Below, piece by piece: positions 1 to 8,593 of a stretch of DNA of 64,000 nt. The position numbers and the translations under genes are program-made. Source of the stretch: Mesorhizobium muleiense (lineage in GTDB: Bacteria > Pseudomonadota > Alphaproteobacteria > Rhizobiales > Rhizobiaceae); the NCBI RefSeq assembly GCF_900099905.1, contig NZ_FNEE01000020.1, positions 41,253 through 105,252 on the forward strand, in the 5' to 3' direction. Numbering within the stretch: the stretch's first letter is position 1; every line of letters starts with the position of its first letter. Under the pieces are notes generated by a model. That model ran no database searches and was not told the origin of the DNA. It saw nothing but the letters and a program-made list of their open reading frames with translations.

Positions 1-323
1 GGCACCCAGCGAAAACTGACACCACCTTCGTCATCCACGGGCGAAGCGGCGGCAACGCCGGCGCGCAGACCCGAGGATCCATTTCGTGACCTCCGAGCGG
101 CCCCTTCGGTGAAGAACTTGTTGGGTTGAGGCGGCGGCGGGCCGCACTTACTCCGCAGGTTCATCCGGAACGCTTTGCCGAAAACAGGCAAGCGGAGGCG
201 CTGATCGATTTCAATTACTTGCGCCAGGGTGCAGCTCTTGGCGTCCGTCAGGATCGTGACTGCGCTAGCTGAGGCAGCGACCCGGTAGCGCACCCCTCCC
301 GTCGGAAGCAAGAACGCCGTTGA
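1..323. other. Left-edge region without a confident gene
   Basis: I cannot assign a gene here. A minus-strand frame stays open from the NTF2-like stop codon to the left edge, and its translation includes the string PVDDE, but I do not recognise it and it has no clear ribosome binding site. Bases 26-69 recur as an inverted, imperfect copy at 1058-1101 (about 39 of 44 bases match). This may be the edge of a degraded gene or element that continues outside the window. Confidence 0.4.
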
Positions 324-767
324 TCAGTTGAAGGTGTGCAGCCGGAGTTTCAGGCTGCCATCTGCCTGCTTTTCGAAGACGTGGGTTGCCACCCCGGCCC
401 ACGGCTGATCCGCACCATTGGCGTCTTTACCCTTGGCCGACCATTTCGCCGTGCCAAACAGCAGGTTGCCGTCACCTCCTGCTTCGATAAGTTCGAGCTT
501 GTGGCCTGTCACTCCCATGCCGAAGAGGCCGCCAAAGAATTTCTCGACCCCGTCCGGTGCCTTGATGACGTCATGGGTGGCGGGCAAGAAGATCGCGTCG
601 TCGGTGTAGAACGCCGCAACCGCCTTTGCGTCTGCTTTGTTGAAAGCAGCGTCCCAGGCCACGTAAGCGGCTTTCACCTGATCGTCGACGGGGTCAGCGT
701 TGGCGGACGACCACGAAAAGAGGCAAAGGGAAAGCACAGCGAAAATCGCAGTCAGCAGTCGAACCAT
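324..767 (-). CDS. Secreted NTF2-like (SnoaL/DUF4440-type) protein
   Basis: The 147-residue product begins with a clear signal peptide (about residues 1-24, ending SSANA), so it is probably periplasmic. The mature part looks like a compact NTF2-fold domain of the SnoaL/DUF4440 type, with an early AYVAWDAAFNKAD segment and a YTDDAIFLP segment typical of these cone-shaped ligand-binding or enzyme folds. The ATG at 767 is preferred over an upstream in-frame start because GGGAGGA lies just before it and the signal peptide starts there. The specific substrate cannot be predicted. It stands alone, with non-coding DNA on both sides. Confidence 0.8.
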   Translation of the reverse strand: MVRLLTAIFAVLSLCLFSWSSANADPVDDQVKAAYVAWDAAFNKADAKAVAAFYTDDAIFLPATHDVIKAPDGVEKFFGGLFGMGVTGHKLELIEAGGDGNLLFGTAKWSAKGKDANGADQPWAGVATHVFEKQADGSLKLRLHTFN

Positions 768-1101
768 CGTATCCTCCCGAGAATTGGCGGCACAGCCCGA
801 CAGATGCCGCGTCAAAACAATAAGCCTGGGCCGTTGGACTGTCGACTAATCCGTTTGGGGTGGCCGCCCACAACGAAAACTCAATCGATGTTGTCGCCGA
901 GAACTGCAATCACGTGCAGGTCAAGGCTGTGGGCACCCTTGGTTCATTCGCGGGCATTCGGCGTGGTCGCGATACTGCGGCCGAGGTTTCTGGTGATCAC
1001 GACTTTTGGGGAAACCACGCGCTTCTTGAGATCAAACCCTGGAGCGGCCAAGGAAAATCTGCGCGTCGGCGTCGCTCCCGCTCCGCCCGTGGATGACGAA
1101 G
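768..1101. other. Intergenic stretch, no gene seen
   Basis: This 334-base gap between the NTF2-like gene and csaA contains only weak overlapping frames without good start signals. Its last 44 bases (1058-1101) match an inverted copy at 26-69 and end exactly beside the csaA stop codon. No tRNA, terminator or operator was evident. Confidence 0.5.
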
Positions 1102-1461
1102 CTAGAACAGTCGGCCGCCGTCAGGCACCCTGCGTTCGATCGCACCGAGGACGACCGCACCCTCCTCGTCGGGAAAGCCAAGCGTCAGCACTTCCGACAT
1201 GAAGGGGCCGATCTGCCGCGGCGGAAAATTGACCACCGCGAACACCTGCCGGCCGATCAGCGTCTCGGGCGCATAGTATTTGGTGATCTGCGCCGACGAT
1301 TTCTTCACTCCGATGTCAGCGCCGAAATCGATCTTCAGCTTGATCGACGGCTTGCGCGCCTCGGGAAACGGCTCGGCCTCGACGATCGTGCCGGCGCGAA
1401 TGTCGACACGGTCGAAATCGGCGAAGCTGATCTCTGGCTTGCGCTGGCTGCTCGAACTCAT
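1102..1461 (-). CDS. csaA: CsaA-like tRNA-binding protein
   Basis: The 119-residue product is a single EMAP-II/Arc1p-type OB-fold tRNA-binding domain matching free-standing CsaA proteins in length. Diagnostic segments are FDRVDIRAGTI near residue 17, SSAQITKYY near 55 and VNFPPRQIGPFMSEVLTLG near 77. Homologues bind tRNA as dimers and have been proposed as secretion chaperones, and either role is possible. It follows the ybjN-like gene on the same strand after only 18 bases, so the two are probably co-transcribed. Confidence 0.88.
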   Translation of the reverse strand: MSSSSQRKPEISFADFDRVDIRAGTIVEAEPFPEARKPSIKLKIDFGADIGVKKSSAQITKYYAPETLIGRQVFAVVNFPPRQIGPFMSEVLTLGFPDEEGAVVLGAIERRVPDGGRLF

Positions 1462-1479
1462 GGAGGATCAGGACCTGGC

Positions 1480-1980
1480 TCAGGCGTTTCCGTAGGTCTC
1501 GAACAGGACGCCGGCCAGCGCATCCTTGGCCGAGGTTCCCGACCAGACGACGAACTGGAACGCCTGGAAGTAGCATTCGCAGGCTTCCAGCGCCGACGAC
1601 AACAGCACCTCGACCTGCTGGCTCGACGGCTCGACCCCGCCGGCGAGCAGCAGCGACTGGCGGAACATGATCGCGCCCTCCTGCTCCCAGAGGTCGAAAT
1701 GGCCGAACAGCATCTGCTCGTTGATCAGCGAAAGCAGCCGCATCACTTCGAGTGCGCGCGCCTCCGGCACCTTGATGTCGAAAGCGCAGGCCAGATGCAG
1801 CGCCTCGAAATCCTCCATCCAGGAAAATGAGACGTGGTAGTCGGTCCAGCTTCCGGCAACCGAAATCGAAATCTCGTCGTCGCCGGCCCGTTCGAAGGAC
1901 CAGTCGTTGTTGTGCGCCACCTGCTCGATAACATCCACCGGATGGATTTCGCGCGAGAATTCGAGTTCGAGAAGTTCCAT
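1480..1980 (-). CDS. YbjN domain protein
   Basis: This 166-residue soluble protein belongs to the YbjN family (type III secretion chaperone-like fold). The N-terminal half reads MELLELEFSREIHPVDVIEQ and resembles alphaproteobacterial YbjN proteins, which usually start this way. The family is linked to stress and motility phenotypes in enterobacteria, but its molecular function is unknown. The ATG at 1980 follows AGGAAG at suitable spacing; the longer frame that begins upstream has no such signal. It is the first gene of a likely two-gene unit with csaA. Confidence 0.85.
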   Translation of the reverse strand: MELLELEFSREIHPVDVIEQVAHNNDWSFERAGDDEISISVAGSWTDYHVSFSWMEDFEALHLACAFDIKVPEARALEVMRLLSLINEQMLFGHFDLWEQEGAIMFRQSLLLAGGVEPSSQQVEVLLSSALEACECYFQAFQFVVWSGTSAKDALAGVLFETYGNA

Positions 1981-2289
1981 GAATGCTTCCTGTCGTTCCT
2001 TCGCCTCGGCCGGCGGGGCACCCACAACGAACAATTTTGTCTAGAACTCGGACGGCCGGGACTTCGTCAACGCAAAGACCCCAGACCGGACCCCACCGCC
2101 CGGCGCATGACCCTGCTCCGAATCATGCAACAAATTCAGTCTATTGATCGGGAGTCGCGTGACCAGCCCAATTTTTCGCACTGCGTCATTCGCATGTGGA
2201 AAGCCGCTGTCACAAAGATTCACGCAATGCCGGTAAGCGATTCACGACAAAGCGCTTTTTGCGATTGTGCTTTGTGGAAAAGTTTAACG
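1981..2289. other. Intergenic region between ubiK and ybjN
   Basis: No gene is supported in these 309 bases. A weak hairpin (arms ACAAAGC 2247-2253 and GCTTTGT 2269-2275) lies just downstream of ubiK on the minus strand and could end its transcript, although no clear T-run follows. The rest should contain the ybjN promoter, but I could not pick one with confidence. Confidence 0.4.
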
Positions 2290-2592
2290 TTATTTTTTCG
2301 GTCTGGGCTTTGCCGCGGCCGCAGGCGCGGCCTGCCCGGTCAGTTCGGCGAGCTTCGCCTCGAGCGCTTCGAGGCGCGTCGCGAGACGGGTGTTTTCTTC
2401 CCTGGCTTTTACCGCCATGTCGCGGGCGGCCTCGAATTCTTCGCGCTGCACCAGGTCCATCGAGTTGAGAACACGCTCGGCCTGCCCCTTGAAGGCGGTT
2501 TCCACTTCGCGGCGCACGCCTTGCGCGGCACCGGCAGCGTCGGTCATCAGCTTGGCGAATTCATCGAGAATGCGGTTCGGTCCGGTCGACAT
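2290..2592 (-). CDS. ubiK: UbiK-type ubiquinone biosynthesis accessory factor (BMFP domain)
   Basis: The 100-residue product has the BMFP/UbiK layout: an N-terminal amphipathic segment (NRILDEFAKLMTDAAG), a central helix (VRREVETAFKGQAERVLNSMDLVQREEFE) and a C-terminal leucine-rich coiled coil (LATRLEALEAKLAEL) followed by an Ala/Pro/Lys tail. Such proteins trimerise through the coiled coil, bind membranes and assist the Ubi lipid-processing complex. The ATG at 2592 follows GAGGA. The gene is divergent from lgt, with 131 bases between their starts. Confidence 0.86.
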   Translation of the reverse strand: MSTGPNRILDEFAKLMTDAAGAAQGVRREVETAFKGQAERVLNSMDLVQREEFEAARDMAVKAREENTRLATRLEALEAKLAELTGQAAPAAAAKPRPKK

Positions 2593-2723
2593 GGCAAATC
2601 CTCGCTTGCTCGATTTGACGTAGTGGCGCGCGACGCGGAATGCAAGCATCCACGTCGCCTTGACCCCGTCAAAACCCTGCCGCATGGTCCGCGCCCGAAC
2701 GTGATCGCAACCGGGAGATCCTG

Positions 2724-3578
2724 TTGAGCGAGTATCTTATGCTGCCGCTGGCCGCCCTGCCCTTCCCCAACATCGACCCCGTCATCGTCCAGATCGGGCC
2801 GCTGGCGGTGCATTGGTATGGCGTCGGCTACATCGTCGGCATTTTGTTCGCCTGGTGGTATGCCAAACGGCTCGTCACCAATGCAAGGCTCTGGCCCGAC
2901 GGCACCATGCCCATGAAGCCTGAGGATCTCGACGACTTCATCGTCTGGGCGGCTATCGGCGTGGTGCTTGGCGGGCGTGTCGGCTACGTGCTGTTCTACG
3001 ACCTGCCGCGCTACATCGCTCAACCCTTCGATATCCTTGCCGTCTGGCAGGGCGGCATGTCGTTCCATGGCGGGCTGCTCGGCGTCATTCTCGCCATGAC
3101 GCTGTTTTCCTGGTCGCGCGGCATCCGCACATGGTCGCTGTTCGACGTGGTGGCGGCCGGCGTGCCGGTCGGCCTTGGCCTCGTCCGCATGGCGAATTTC
3201 ATCAACTCCGAACTCTGGGGCCGGCCGACCGACGTGCCATGGGCGGTCGAATTCCCCAATGGCGGGCCCTTTGCGCGCCATCCGAGCCAGCTCTACGAGG
3301 CGCTGCTCGAAGGCCTGGTGCTGTTCCTGGTCCTGCGCTTCCTCACCCATTCCAGGCTCAAGCTGAAGACGCCGCGCTTCGTCGGCGGCGCCTTCATCGC
3401 CGGTTACGGTCTCTCGCGCATCTTTGTCGAATTCTTCCGCGAGCCCGACCAGCAGCTCGGCTACCTCCTCGGCACCAACTGGCTGACGATGGGCATGGTG
3501 CTGTCGCTGCCGATGCTGCTGGCCGGCATCTGGGCGATGGTGACTGCAAAGCCGGTAACACAGCCACAGCCGGTATGA
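2724..3578 (+). CDS. lgt: Prolipoprotein diacylglyceryl transferase
   Basis: Lgt is an inner-membrane enzyme that moves diacylglycerol from phosphatidylglycerol to the lipobox cysteine of prelipoproteins. The 284-residue protein shows the family signatures: HGGLLG at 115-120, GRVGY at 84-88, and RMANFIN with Arg155 and Asn158, equivalent to the essential Arg/Asn of the E. coli enzyme. About seven hydrophobic segments are visible. The start is a TTG at 2724 preceded by GGGAG; the ATG at 2739 is an alternative. Its stop codon overlaps the next gene (ATGA), so translation is probably coupled. Confidence 0.95.
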   Translation: MSEYLMLPLAALPFPNIDPVIVQIGPLAVHWYGVGYIVGILFAWWYAKRLVTNARLWPDGTMPMKPEDLDDFIVWAAIGVVLGGRVGYVLFYDLPRYIAQPFDILAVWQGGMSFHGGLLGVILAMTLFSWSRGIRTWSLFDVVAAGVPVGLGLVRMANFINSELWGRPTDVPWAVEFPNGGPFARHPSQLYEALLEGLVLFLVLRFLTHSRLKLKTPRFVGGAFIAGYGLSRIFVEFFREPDQQLGYLLGTNWLTMGMVLSLPMLLAGIWAMVTAKPVTQPQPV

Positions 3579-4663
3579 CCCGGCTGAAAACCCGCATCGT
3601 CGAGCTGATCGGTGCGGCGGGGCCAATCCCCGTCAACCATTACATGGCGCTTTGCCTGTTCGATCCGCTGGACGGCTACTATACGACGCGCGAGCCGTTC
3701 GGGGCTGCCGGCGACTTCGTCACCGCACCGGAGATCAGCCAGATGTTCGGCGAGCTTATCGCCGTCTGGCTCTACGAAGCCTGGCTGGCGACCGGCCGGC
3801 CGATGCCGGCCACCATCGCCGAGATCGGCCCCGGCCGCGGCACGCTGATGAAGGACATGCTGCGCACGCTTGCGCGGCTCGATCCGGCGCTGATCGCCGG
3901 TGCATCGTTCGCCATGATCGAGACCAGCCCGCGGCTGGCCGATGTCCAGAAGCAAACGCTTGCCGCCACGCCTGCCGCGATCGGCTGGCACGAAAGCATC
4001 GACACTTTGCCGCAAACCCCGCTTTTCATCGTCGGCAACGAATTGTTCGACGCAGTGCCGATCCGCCAGTTCGTCCGCGCCGGAACAGGCTGGCGCGAAC
4101 GGATGATCGGCCTCGACGGCGCCGACGAATTGCACGTCTTCGCCGGCGCCGGCTCGGTCGATCCAACGCTGTTGCCGGACGATGCCGAAAACGCGCCACA
4201 GGGCGCGATCGTCGAGGTCGCGCCGGCCCGAGCCGCGCTGATGGCGACCATCGCCGAGCGATTGGCCGGGCTCGGCGGCGCCGGCCTGTTTCTCGACTAT
4301 GGCTACCTCCAGCCAGGGATCGGCGACACCTTGCAGGCCTTGCGCAAGCACGATCACGAAGATGTGCTGGCCAATCCGGGCGAAGCCGATCTCACCGCCC
4401 ATGTCGATTTCGCCGCCCTCGCCGCGGTTGTGCGGGCGCATGGCCTCGATGCCCATCTCTCCACGCAAGGCGAATTCCTGGTGGAAATGGGGCTTCTCGA
4501 ACGCGCCGGTCAGCTCGGCGCCAATGCCAATGAGGCGGCGCGCGAAAAGATTGCGGGCGAGGTCGAACGCCTCGCCGGCCCGCAAGCCATGGGCGACCTG
4601 TTCAAGGTGCTTGCTGTCCTGCCTGCCGGCATCGCCGTTCCGCCCTTTGCAACGGCGGATTGA
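3575..4663 (+). CDS. MidA/NDUFAF7-type SAM-dependent methyltransferase
   Basis: The 362-residue protein belongs to the DUF185/COG1565 family. The characteristic GAAGDFVTAPEISQMFGE segment lies near residues 45-62, followed by the SAM-binding loop AEIGPGRGTLMKDML. Mitochondrial NDUFAF7 dimethylates an arginine of a complex I subunit, and bacterial relatives are inferred protein arginine methyltransferases. The ATG overlaps the lgt stop by four bases. This lgt-methyltransferase-pgeF order is common in rhizobia, but a functional link between the three is not established. Confidence 0.92.
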   Translation: MTRLKTRIVELIGAAGPIPVNHYMALCLFDPLDGYYTTREPFGAAGDFVTAPEISQMFGELIAVWLYEAWLATGRPMPATIAEIGPGRGTLMKDMLRTLARLDPALIAGASFAMIETSPRLADVQKQTLAATPAAIGWHESIDTLPQTPLFIVGNELFDAVPIRQFVRAGTGWRERMIGLDGADELHVFAGAGSVDPTLLPDDAENAPQGAIVEVAPARAALMATIAERLAGLGGAGLFLDYGYLQPGIGDTLQALRKHDHEDVLANPGEADLTAHVDFAALAAVVRAHGLDAHLSTQGEFLVEMGLLERAGQLGANANEAAREKIAGEVERLAGPQAMGDLFKVLAVLPAGIAVPPFATAD

Positions 4664-4774
4664 CTTTTCACTGCCGCCTCTCCCACTCTCCCGCCTTCCG
4701 ACTGTCGCCGTTGGACTGTCGCCATCTTTCGACTGTCGCTTGACGAAATCGCTCTCACGGACAACAACGCAGCC

Positions 4775-5569
4775 ATGCTGAATCAGACCAAACCGGATCC
4801 CGTTCGGTCGCCCTTGCTGGAGAAAGCGCGTGCGCAAGGCATTCGCCACGGCTATTTCACCCGCGTCGGCGGCGTCTCCAGCGGCATCTATCAGGGCCTC
4901 AACATCGGCACCGGCTCGAGCGACGACCAGACGCAGGTCGCCGAGAACCGCCGCCGCGTCGCCGACTGGATGGGCGTGCCATCAAGACATCTGTTGACCG
5001 CCCACCAGATCCATTCGCCCGACGTCGTCATCGCCAGGGAGCCTTTTTCCGGCGAGCGGCCGAAGGCCGACGCCGTCGTCACCGACCGGACGGGGATTGC
5101 GGTGGGCGCCTCGACGGCCGATTGCGGACCGGTGCTGTTCGCCGATGCCGGGGCGCGAATCGTCGGCGCAGCCCATGCCGGCTGGAAGGGCGCCTTGTCA
5201 GGCGTGCTGGAAAACACCATTGCGGCGATGGAAAGCCTCGGCGCCCGGCGCGAGCGCATCGTTGCGGTTCTCGGCCCGTCCATCGGCCCGGAAAACTATG
5301 AAGTCGGCCCGGAATTCATCGCTCGCTTCGTCGAGGTCGATGCCAACAATATCGGCTATTTCGCGCCCTCGGCGAAGCCGGAACATGCAATGTTCGACCT
5401 CAACCGCTATACGGTCGATCGGCTGACCCGGGCCGGCGTCACCGCCGATGGGCTCGGCCGCTGCACCTACGCCGAGGAGGATCTGTTCTATTCCTACCGG
5501 CGCAGCACCCATCGCAAGGAGCCGGATTACGGGCGGCAGATTTCGGCAATCGTTTTGGAGACAGAATAA
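4775..5569 (+). CDS. pgeF: Peptidoglycan editing factor PgeF (laccase-fold)
   Basis: PgeF (YfiH/DUF152) is a copper- or zinc-binding cytoplasmic hydrolase that removes wrongly incorporated amino acids from peptidoglycan precursors; older annotations call it polyphenol oxidase. The 264-residue length is normal. The His/Cys metal motifs are present: HQIHSPDV, STADCGPVLF and AHAGWKGALSG. The gene follows the methyltransferase after 111 bases and its TAA shares a base with the next ATG (TAATG), implying coupled translation. Confidence 0.93.
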   Translation: MLNQTKPDPVRSPLLEKARAQGIRHGYFTRVGGVSSGIYQGLNIGTGSSDDQTQVAENRRRVADWMGVPSRHLLTAHQIHSPDVVIAREPFSGERPKADAVVTDRTGIAVGASTADCGPVLFADAGARIVGAAHAGWKGALSGVLENTIAAMESLGARRERIVAVLGPSIGPENYEVGPEFIARFVEVDANNIGYFAPSAKPEHAMFDLNRYTVDRLTRAGVTADGLGRCTYAEEDLFYSYRRSTHRKEPDYGRQISAIVLETE

Positions 5570-6720
5570 TGGCGCTGCATTTCGAACGGTCGGAATTTGA
5601 CGCGCGGCGCGATCGGCTGATGATCGAGATCGCCGAGAAGAAGCTCGATGCCGTCCTTTTGTTTGCGCAGGAGAGCATGTACTGGCTGACCGGCTACGAT
5701 ACGTTCGGCTTCTGCTTCTTCCAGTGCCTGGTGGTGAAGGCAGACGGCTCGATGATCCTGCTCACGCGCTCGGCCGATCTGCGCCAGGCGCGCCACACCT
5801 CGATCATCGACAACATCGTGCTGTGGACCGACCGCGACGGCGCCAATCCGGCGATCGACCTGCGCAATTTGCTCAACGACCTCGACCTGCTCGGCGCCCG
5901 CATCGGCGTCGAATACGACACCCACGGCCTGACCGCCTACAATGGCCGGCGCCTGGACGAGCAATTGCAGACCTTTGGCCAGATCGCCGACGCGTCCGGC
6001 ATCGTCAGCCGGCTGCGCTTGTTCAAGAGCCCCGCCGAAATCGCCAAGGTGGAAAAGGCCGCAAATCTCGCCGACGACGCTCTGGACGCGGCCCTGCCGC
6101 TGATCAAGCAGGGTGGCGACGAAGCCTTGATCCTCGCCGCCATGCAGGGCGCGATCTTTGCCGGCGGCGGCGACTATCCGGCCAACGAGTTCATCATCGG
6201 CTCCGGCGTGGACGCACTGCTTTGCCGTTACAAGGCTGGCCGCCGCAAGCTGAGCAAGAACGACCAGCTGACGCTCGAATGGGCCGGCGTCTTCCACCAT
6301 TACCATGCGGCGATGATGCGCACGGTGCTGACCGGCAAAGTGTCGAAACGTCACCAGGAACTGTTCGATGCGGCGCGCGCCGCACTTCTGGCGGTCGAAA
6401 AGGCGATGACGCCCGGAAATACCTTCGGCGACGTGTTCGACGCGCATGCCCGCACGCTCGAGGCGCACAATTTGACCAAGCACCGGCTCAACGCCTGCGG
6501 CTATTCGCTCGGCGCCCGCTTCACCCCATCATGGATGGACATGCCGATGTTCTATCAGGGCAATCCCGAACCGATCGCGCCGAACATGACGCTGTTCGCC
6601 CACATGATCATCATGGACTCCGAAACCGAGACGGCGATGACGCTTGGCCGCACCTATCTGACGACTGAATCGCAGCCGAAGCCGCTGTCCCGCCATGATC
6701 TCGACTTGATTGTGCAATGA
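5569..6720 (+). CDS. M24 (creatinase/prolidase-fold) protein with altered metal site
   Basis: The 383-residue protein has the two-domain creatinase/aminopeptidase P layout: an N-terminal creatinase-like domain (about 1-150) and a C-terminal pita-bread domain. The canonical metal ligands are mostly missing. The usual D-x10-D is Glu237...Ala248, the GHG histidine position reads GYSLG, and the region of the two late glutamates reads TLFAHMIIMD and MTLGRTYLT. Creatinase itself is metal-free, so the protein may be a metal-independent hydrolase rather than a dead enzyme. It is coupled to pgeF by a TAATG overlap. Confidence 0.8.
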   Translation: MALHFERSEFDARRDRLMIEIAEKKLDAVLLFAQESMYWLTGYDTFGFCFFQCLVVKADGSMILLTRSADLRQARHTSIIDNIVLWTDRDGANPAIDLRNLLNDLDLLGARIGVEYDTHGLTAYNGRRLDEQLQTFGQIADASGIVSRLRLFKSPAEIAKVEKAANLADDALDAALPLIKQGGDEALILAAMQGAIFAGGGDYPANEFIIGSGVDALLCRYKAGRRKLSKNDQLTLEWAGVFHHYHAAMMRTVLTGKVSKRHQELFDAARAALLAVEKAMTPGNTFGDVFDAHARTLEAHNLTKHRLNACGYSLGARFTPSWMDMPMFYQGNPEPIAPNMTLFAHMIIMDSETETAMTLGRTYLTTESQPKPLSRHDLDLIVQ

Positions 6721-6774
6721 ATCCATAATGGTAAGAATGCAAGAGGCGTTCATCGCCAGGGAGTTTTGAGGGAA

Positions 6775-7398
6775 ATGAGGCGATCGCATGCGACGACCGT
6801 GTCATTGCTCGCGGCGCTGACGCTGGCCGCCTGCACCAACGCGAAGGACGTTCTCGAACCCTCGGCCATCGCCCCGCAGTCGACGCAGGCCGTGGCAACG
6901 CCCGGAAGCGGCACGGCTGCAACGCCGACCGCACCTGCAGCCACCGCCCAGCCTTCCGCGACAACACAGCCTTCCGCGACGGCACAGCCCGCAACCGAGC
7001 TGCCGGCAAAAAGCGCCGCCGTCATCGCACGCACCCGCCTGCAGGTGGCGCCGATCGTCGGCGCCTCGGTGGAAGCCGCGACACCATTGACCGCGCAGCT
7101 TCAGACGCGAGCCAAGCAGCGCGGCATCACCTTGGCAGGAAGCGCCGGACAGACCCCGACGCATGTGCTGAAAGGCTATTTCTCGACGATGTCGGAAGGC
7201 AAGGATACCACCGTCATCTATGTCTGGGACGTCTATGACCCGGCAGGCAACCGGCTGCATCGCATCAACGGCCAGCAGAAGGCGCCCTCGGTCAATGATG
7301 GCGAAGGCTGGGCTGCAGTCGCGCCGGAGACCATGCAATCGATCGCCGACCAGACGATCGACCAGTTTGCCACATGGCTTGGCGGGCAAGCGGGCTGA
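6775..7398 (+). CDS. Lipoprotein of unknown function
   Basis: The N-terminus is a short lipoprotein signal ending in a lipobox (LTLAAC), so the roughly 207-residue product is probably lipid-anchored by the Lgt pathway. A low-complexity Ala/Thr/Pro/Gln linker with ATQPSATTQPSATAQP repeats covers roughly residues 35-80. It is followed by a compact domain of about 110 residues with VLKGYFSTMSEGKDTTVIYVWDVYD, which I do not recognise with confidence. A TTG at 6766 is an alternative start. It follows the M24 gene after 54 bases. Confidence 0.82.
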   Translation: MRRSHATTVSLLAALTLAACTNAKDVLEPSAIAPQSTQAVATPGSGTAATPTAPAATAQPSATTQPSATAQPATELPAKSAAVIARTRLQVAPIVGASVEAATPLTAQLQTRAKQRGITLAGSAGQTPTHVLKGYFSTMSEGKDTTVIYVWDVYDPAGNRLHRINGQQKAPSVNDGEGWAAVAPETMQSIADQTIDQFATWLGGQAG

Positions 7399-7564
7399 CC
7401 GGCGGGCTGACATGTTGCCGGCTTCCCTCGCCGTTCATGTTTATTGAGATTAGCCGGCGGATTCCGATCACGACGCTTGCAATACCGGCACGGGCCGCTA
7501 AAAGCCCCGACTAAGGGGCTCAAGAGAGTCTGCCAGAGTCTCCATCCTTCACCAGGAACGGTGC

Positions 7565-8500
7565 ATGAAGCTTTTCGCGGGCAATTCCAACAGGGTGCTG
7601 GCCGAAGCGGTCGCCCGCTATCTCAACATCCCGCTGGGCAAAGCCAGCGTCAGGCGCTTCGCCGATCAGGAGATCTTCGTCGAAATACAGGAGAATGTGC
7701 GTGGCGAGGATGTCTTCATCCTGCAGTCCACCTCGTTCCCGACCAACGATCACCTGATGGAACTGCTCATCATGATCGATGCCTTCATGCGCTCGTCGGC
7801 CAAGCGCATCACGGCGGTCATTCCCTATTTCGGCTATGCAAGGCAAGACCGCCGCGCCTCGGGCCGCACGCCGATCTCGGCCAAGCTGGTCGCCAACATG
7901 ATCACGCGGGCCGGGGTCGATCGCGTCTTGACGCTGGATCTCCACGCCGGCCAGATCCAGGGCTTTTTCGACATCCCGACCGACAATCTGTTCTCGGTGC
8001 CGGTCATGGCCCGCGATGTGAAGGCGAAATACAAGCGCCTTGCCAATGTCATGGTCGTGTCGCCGGATGTTGGCGGCGTGGTCCGCGCCCGCGCTCTCGC
8101 CAAGCGCATCGACGCCCAGCTTGCCATTGTCGACAAGCGTCGCGAGCGCCCTGGCGAATCGGAAGTCATGAACGTCATCGGCGACGTGCGCGGCAAGGAT
8201 TGCCTGCTGATCGACGACATCATCGATTCGGGCGGTACCTTGTGCAATGCGGCCGATGCGCTGCTTGCCGCCGGCGCCACCAGCGTCACCGCCTACACCA
8301 CCCATGGCGTTCTGTCCGGCGGCGCCATCGCCCGCATCGGCGCCTCGAAGCTGCAGGAACTGGTCATCACCGATTCCATCCAGCCGACCCAGGCGGTGCT
8401 CGACGCCAGCAACATCCGCGTCGTCTCCATCGCCGACCTGATGGGTGAGGCGATCTCGCGCACGGCGACCGAAGAGTCGGTGTCGAGCCTGTTCGACTGA
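7565..8500 (+). CDS. prs: Ribose-phosphate pyrophosphokinase
   Basis: Prs converts ribose 5-phosphate and ATP to PRPP for nucleotide, histidine, tryptophan and NAD synthesis. The 311-residue length is typical of class I enzymes. The ATP-binding flexible loop RQDRRASGRTPISAK, the DLHAGQIQGFFDIP metal/ATP segment and the PRPP-binding loop DDIIDSGGTL are all present. The leader (7399-7564) contains a small hairpin AGCCCC/GGGGCT (7503-7520) without a T-run. The gene is convergent with the AraC-type gene across a palindrome-rich spacer. Confidence 0.97.
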   Translation: MKLFAGNSNRVLAEAVARYLNIPLGKASVRRFADQEIFVEIQENVRGEDVFILQSTSFPTNDHLMELLIMIDAFMRSSAKRITAVIPYFGYARQDRRASGRTPISAKLVANMITRAGVDRVLTLDLHAGQIQGFFDIPTDNLFSVPVMARDVKAKYKRLANVMVVSPDVGGVVRARALAKRIDAQLAIVDKRRERPGESEVMNVIGDVRGKDCLLIDDIIDSGGTLCNAADALLAAGATSVTAYTTHGVLSGGAIARIGASKLQELVITDSIQPTQAVLDASNIRVVSIADLMGEAISRTATEESVSSLFD

Positions 8501-8514
8501 AATCTGCCCGCGAT

Positions 8515-8552
8515 ACAGCGCCGCGCGTCCAGAGACGCGCAAAGGACGCTGT
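8515..8552. repeat. Two-stem intergenic palindrome
   Basis: The outer stem ACAGCG (8515-8520)/CGCTGT (8547-8552) encloses an inner stem GCGCGT (8523-8528)/ACGCGC (8535-8540). It lies immediately after prs in the convergent spacer. Elements of this look recur between genes in rhizobial genomes, but only one copy is apparent here. It may help end or stabilise the prs transcript. Confidence 0.6.
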
Positions 8553-8566
8553 AGCACCTTGATTTT

Positions 8567-8593
8567 GCGCATGATCCTTTCGGGGTCATGCGC
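8567..8593. repeat. GCATGATC/GGTCATGC palindrome overlapping an AraC gene stop
   Basis: An 11-base stem (8567-8577 with 8583-8593, one G-T wobble) closes a TTTCG loop. It belongs to the same family as copies at 12459-12493, 19367-19411 and 36092-36135. The stop codon of the leftward AraC-type gene (8586-8588) falls inside the stem, so the hairpin sits at the convergent ends of prs and that gene. Confidence 0.65.

Noticed and set aside
860..1096. A 78-codon plus-strand frame in the gap before csaA
   Set aside because: The translation ends in an Arg/Ser-rich run and no ribosome site or known domain supports it.
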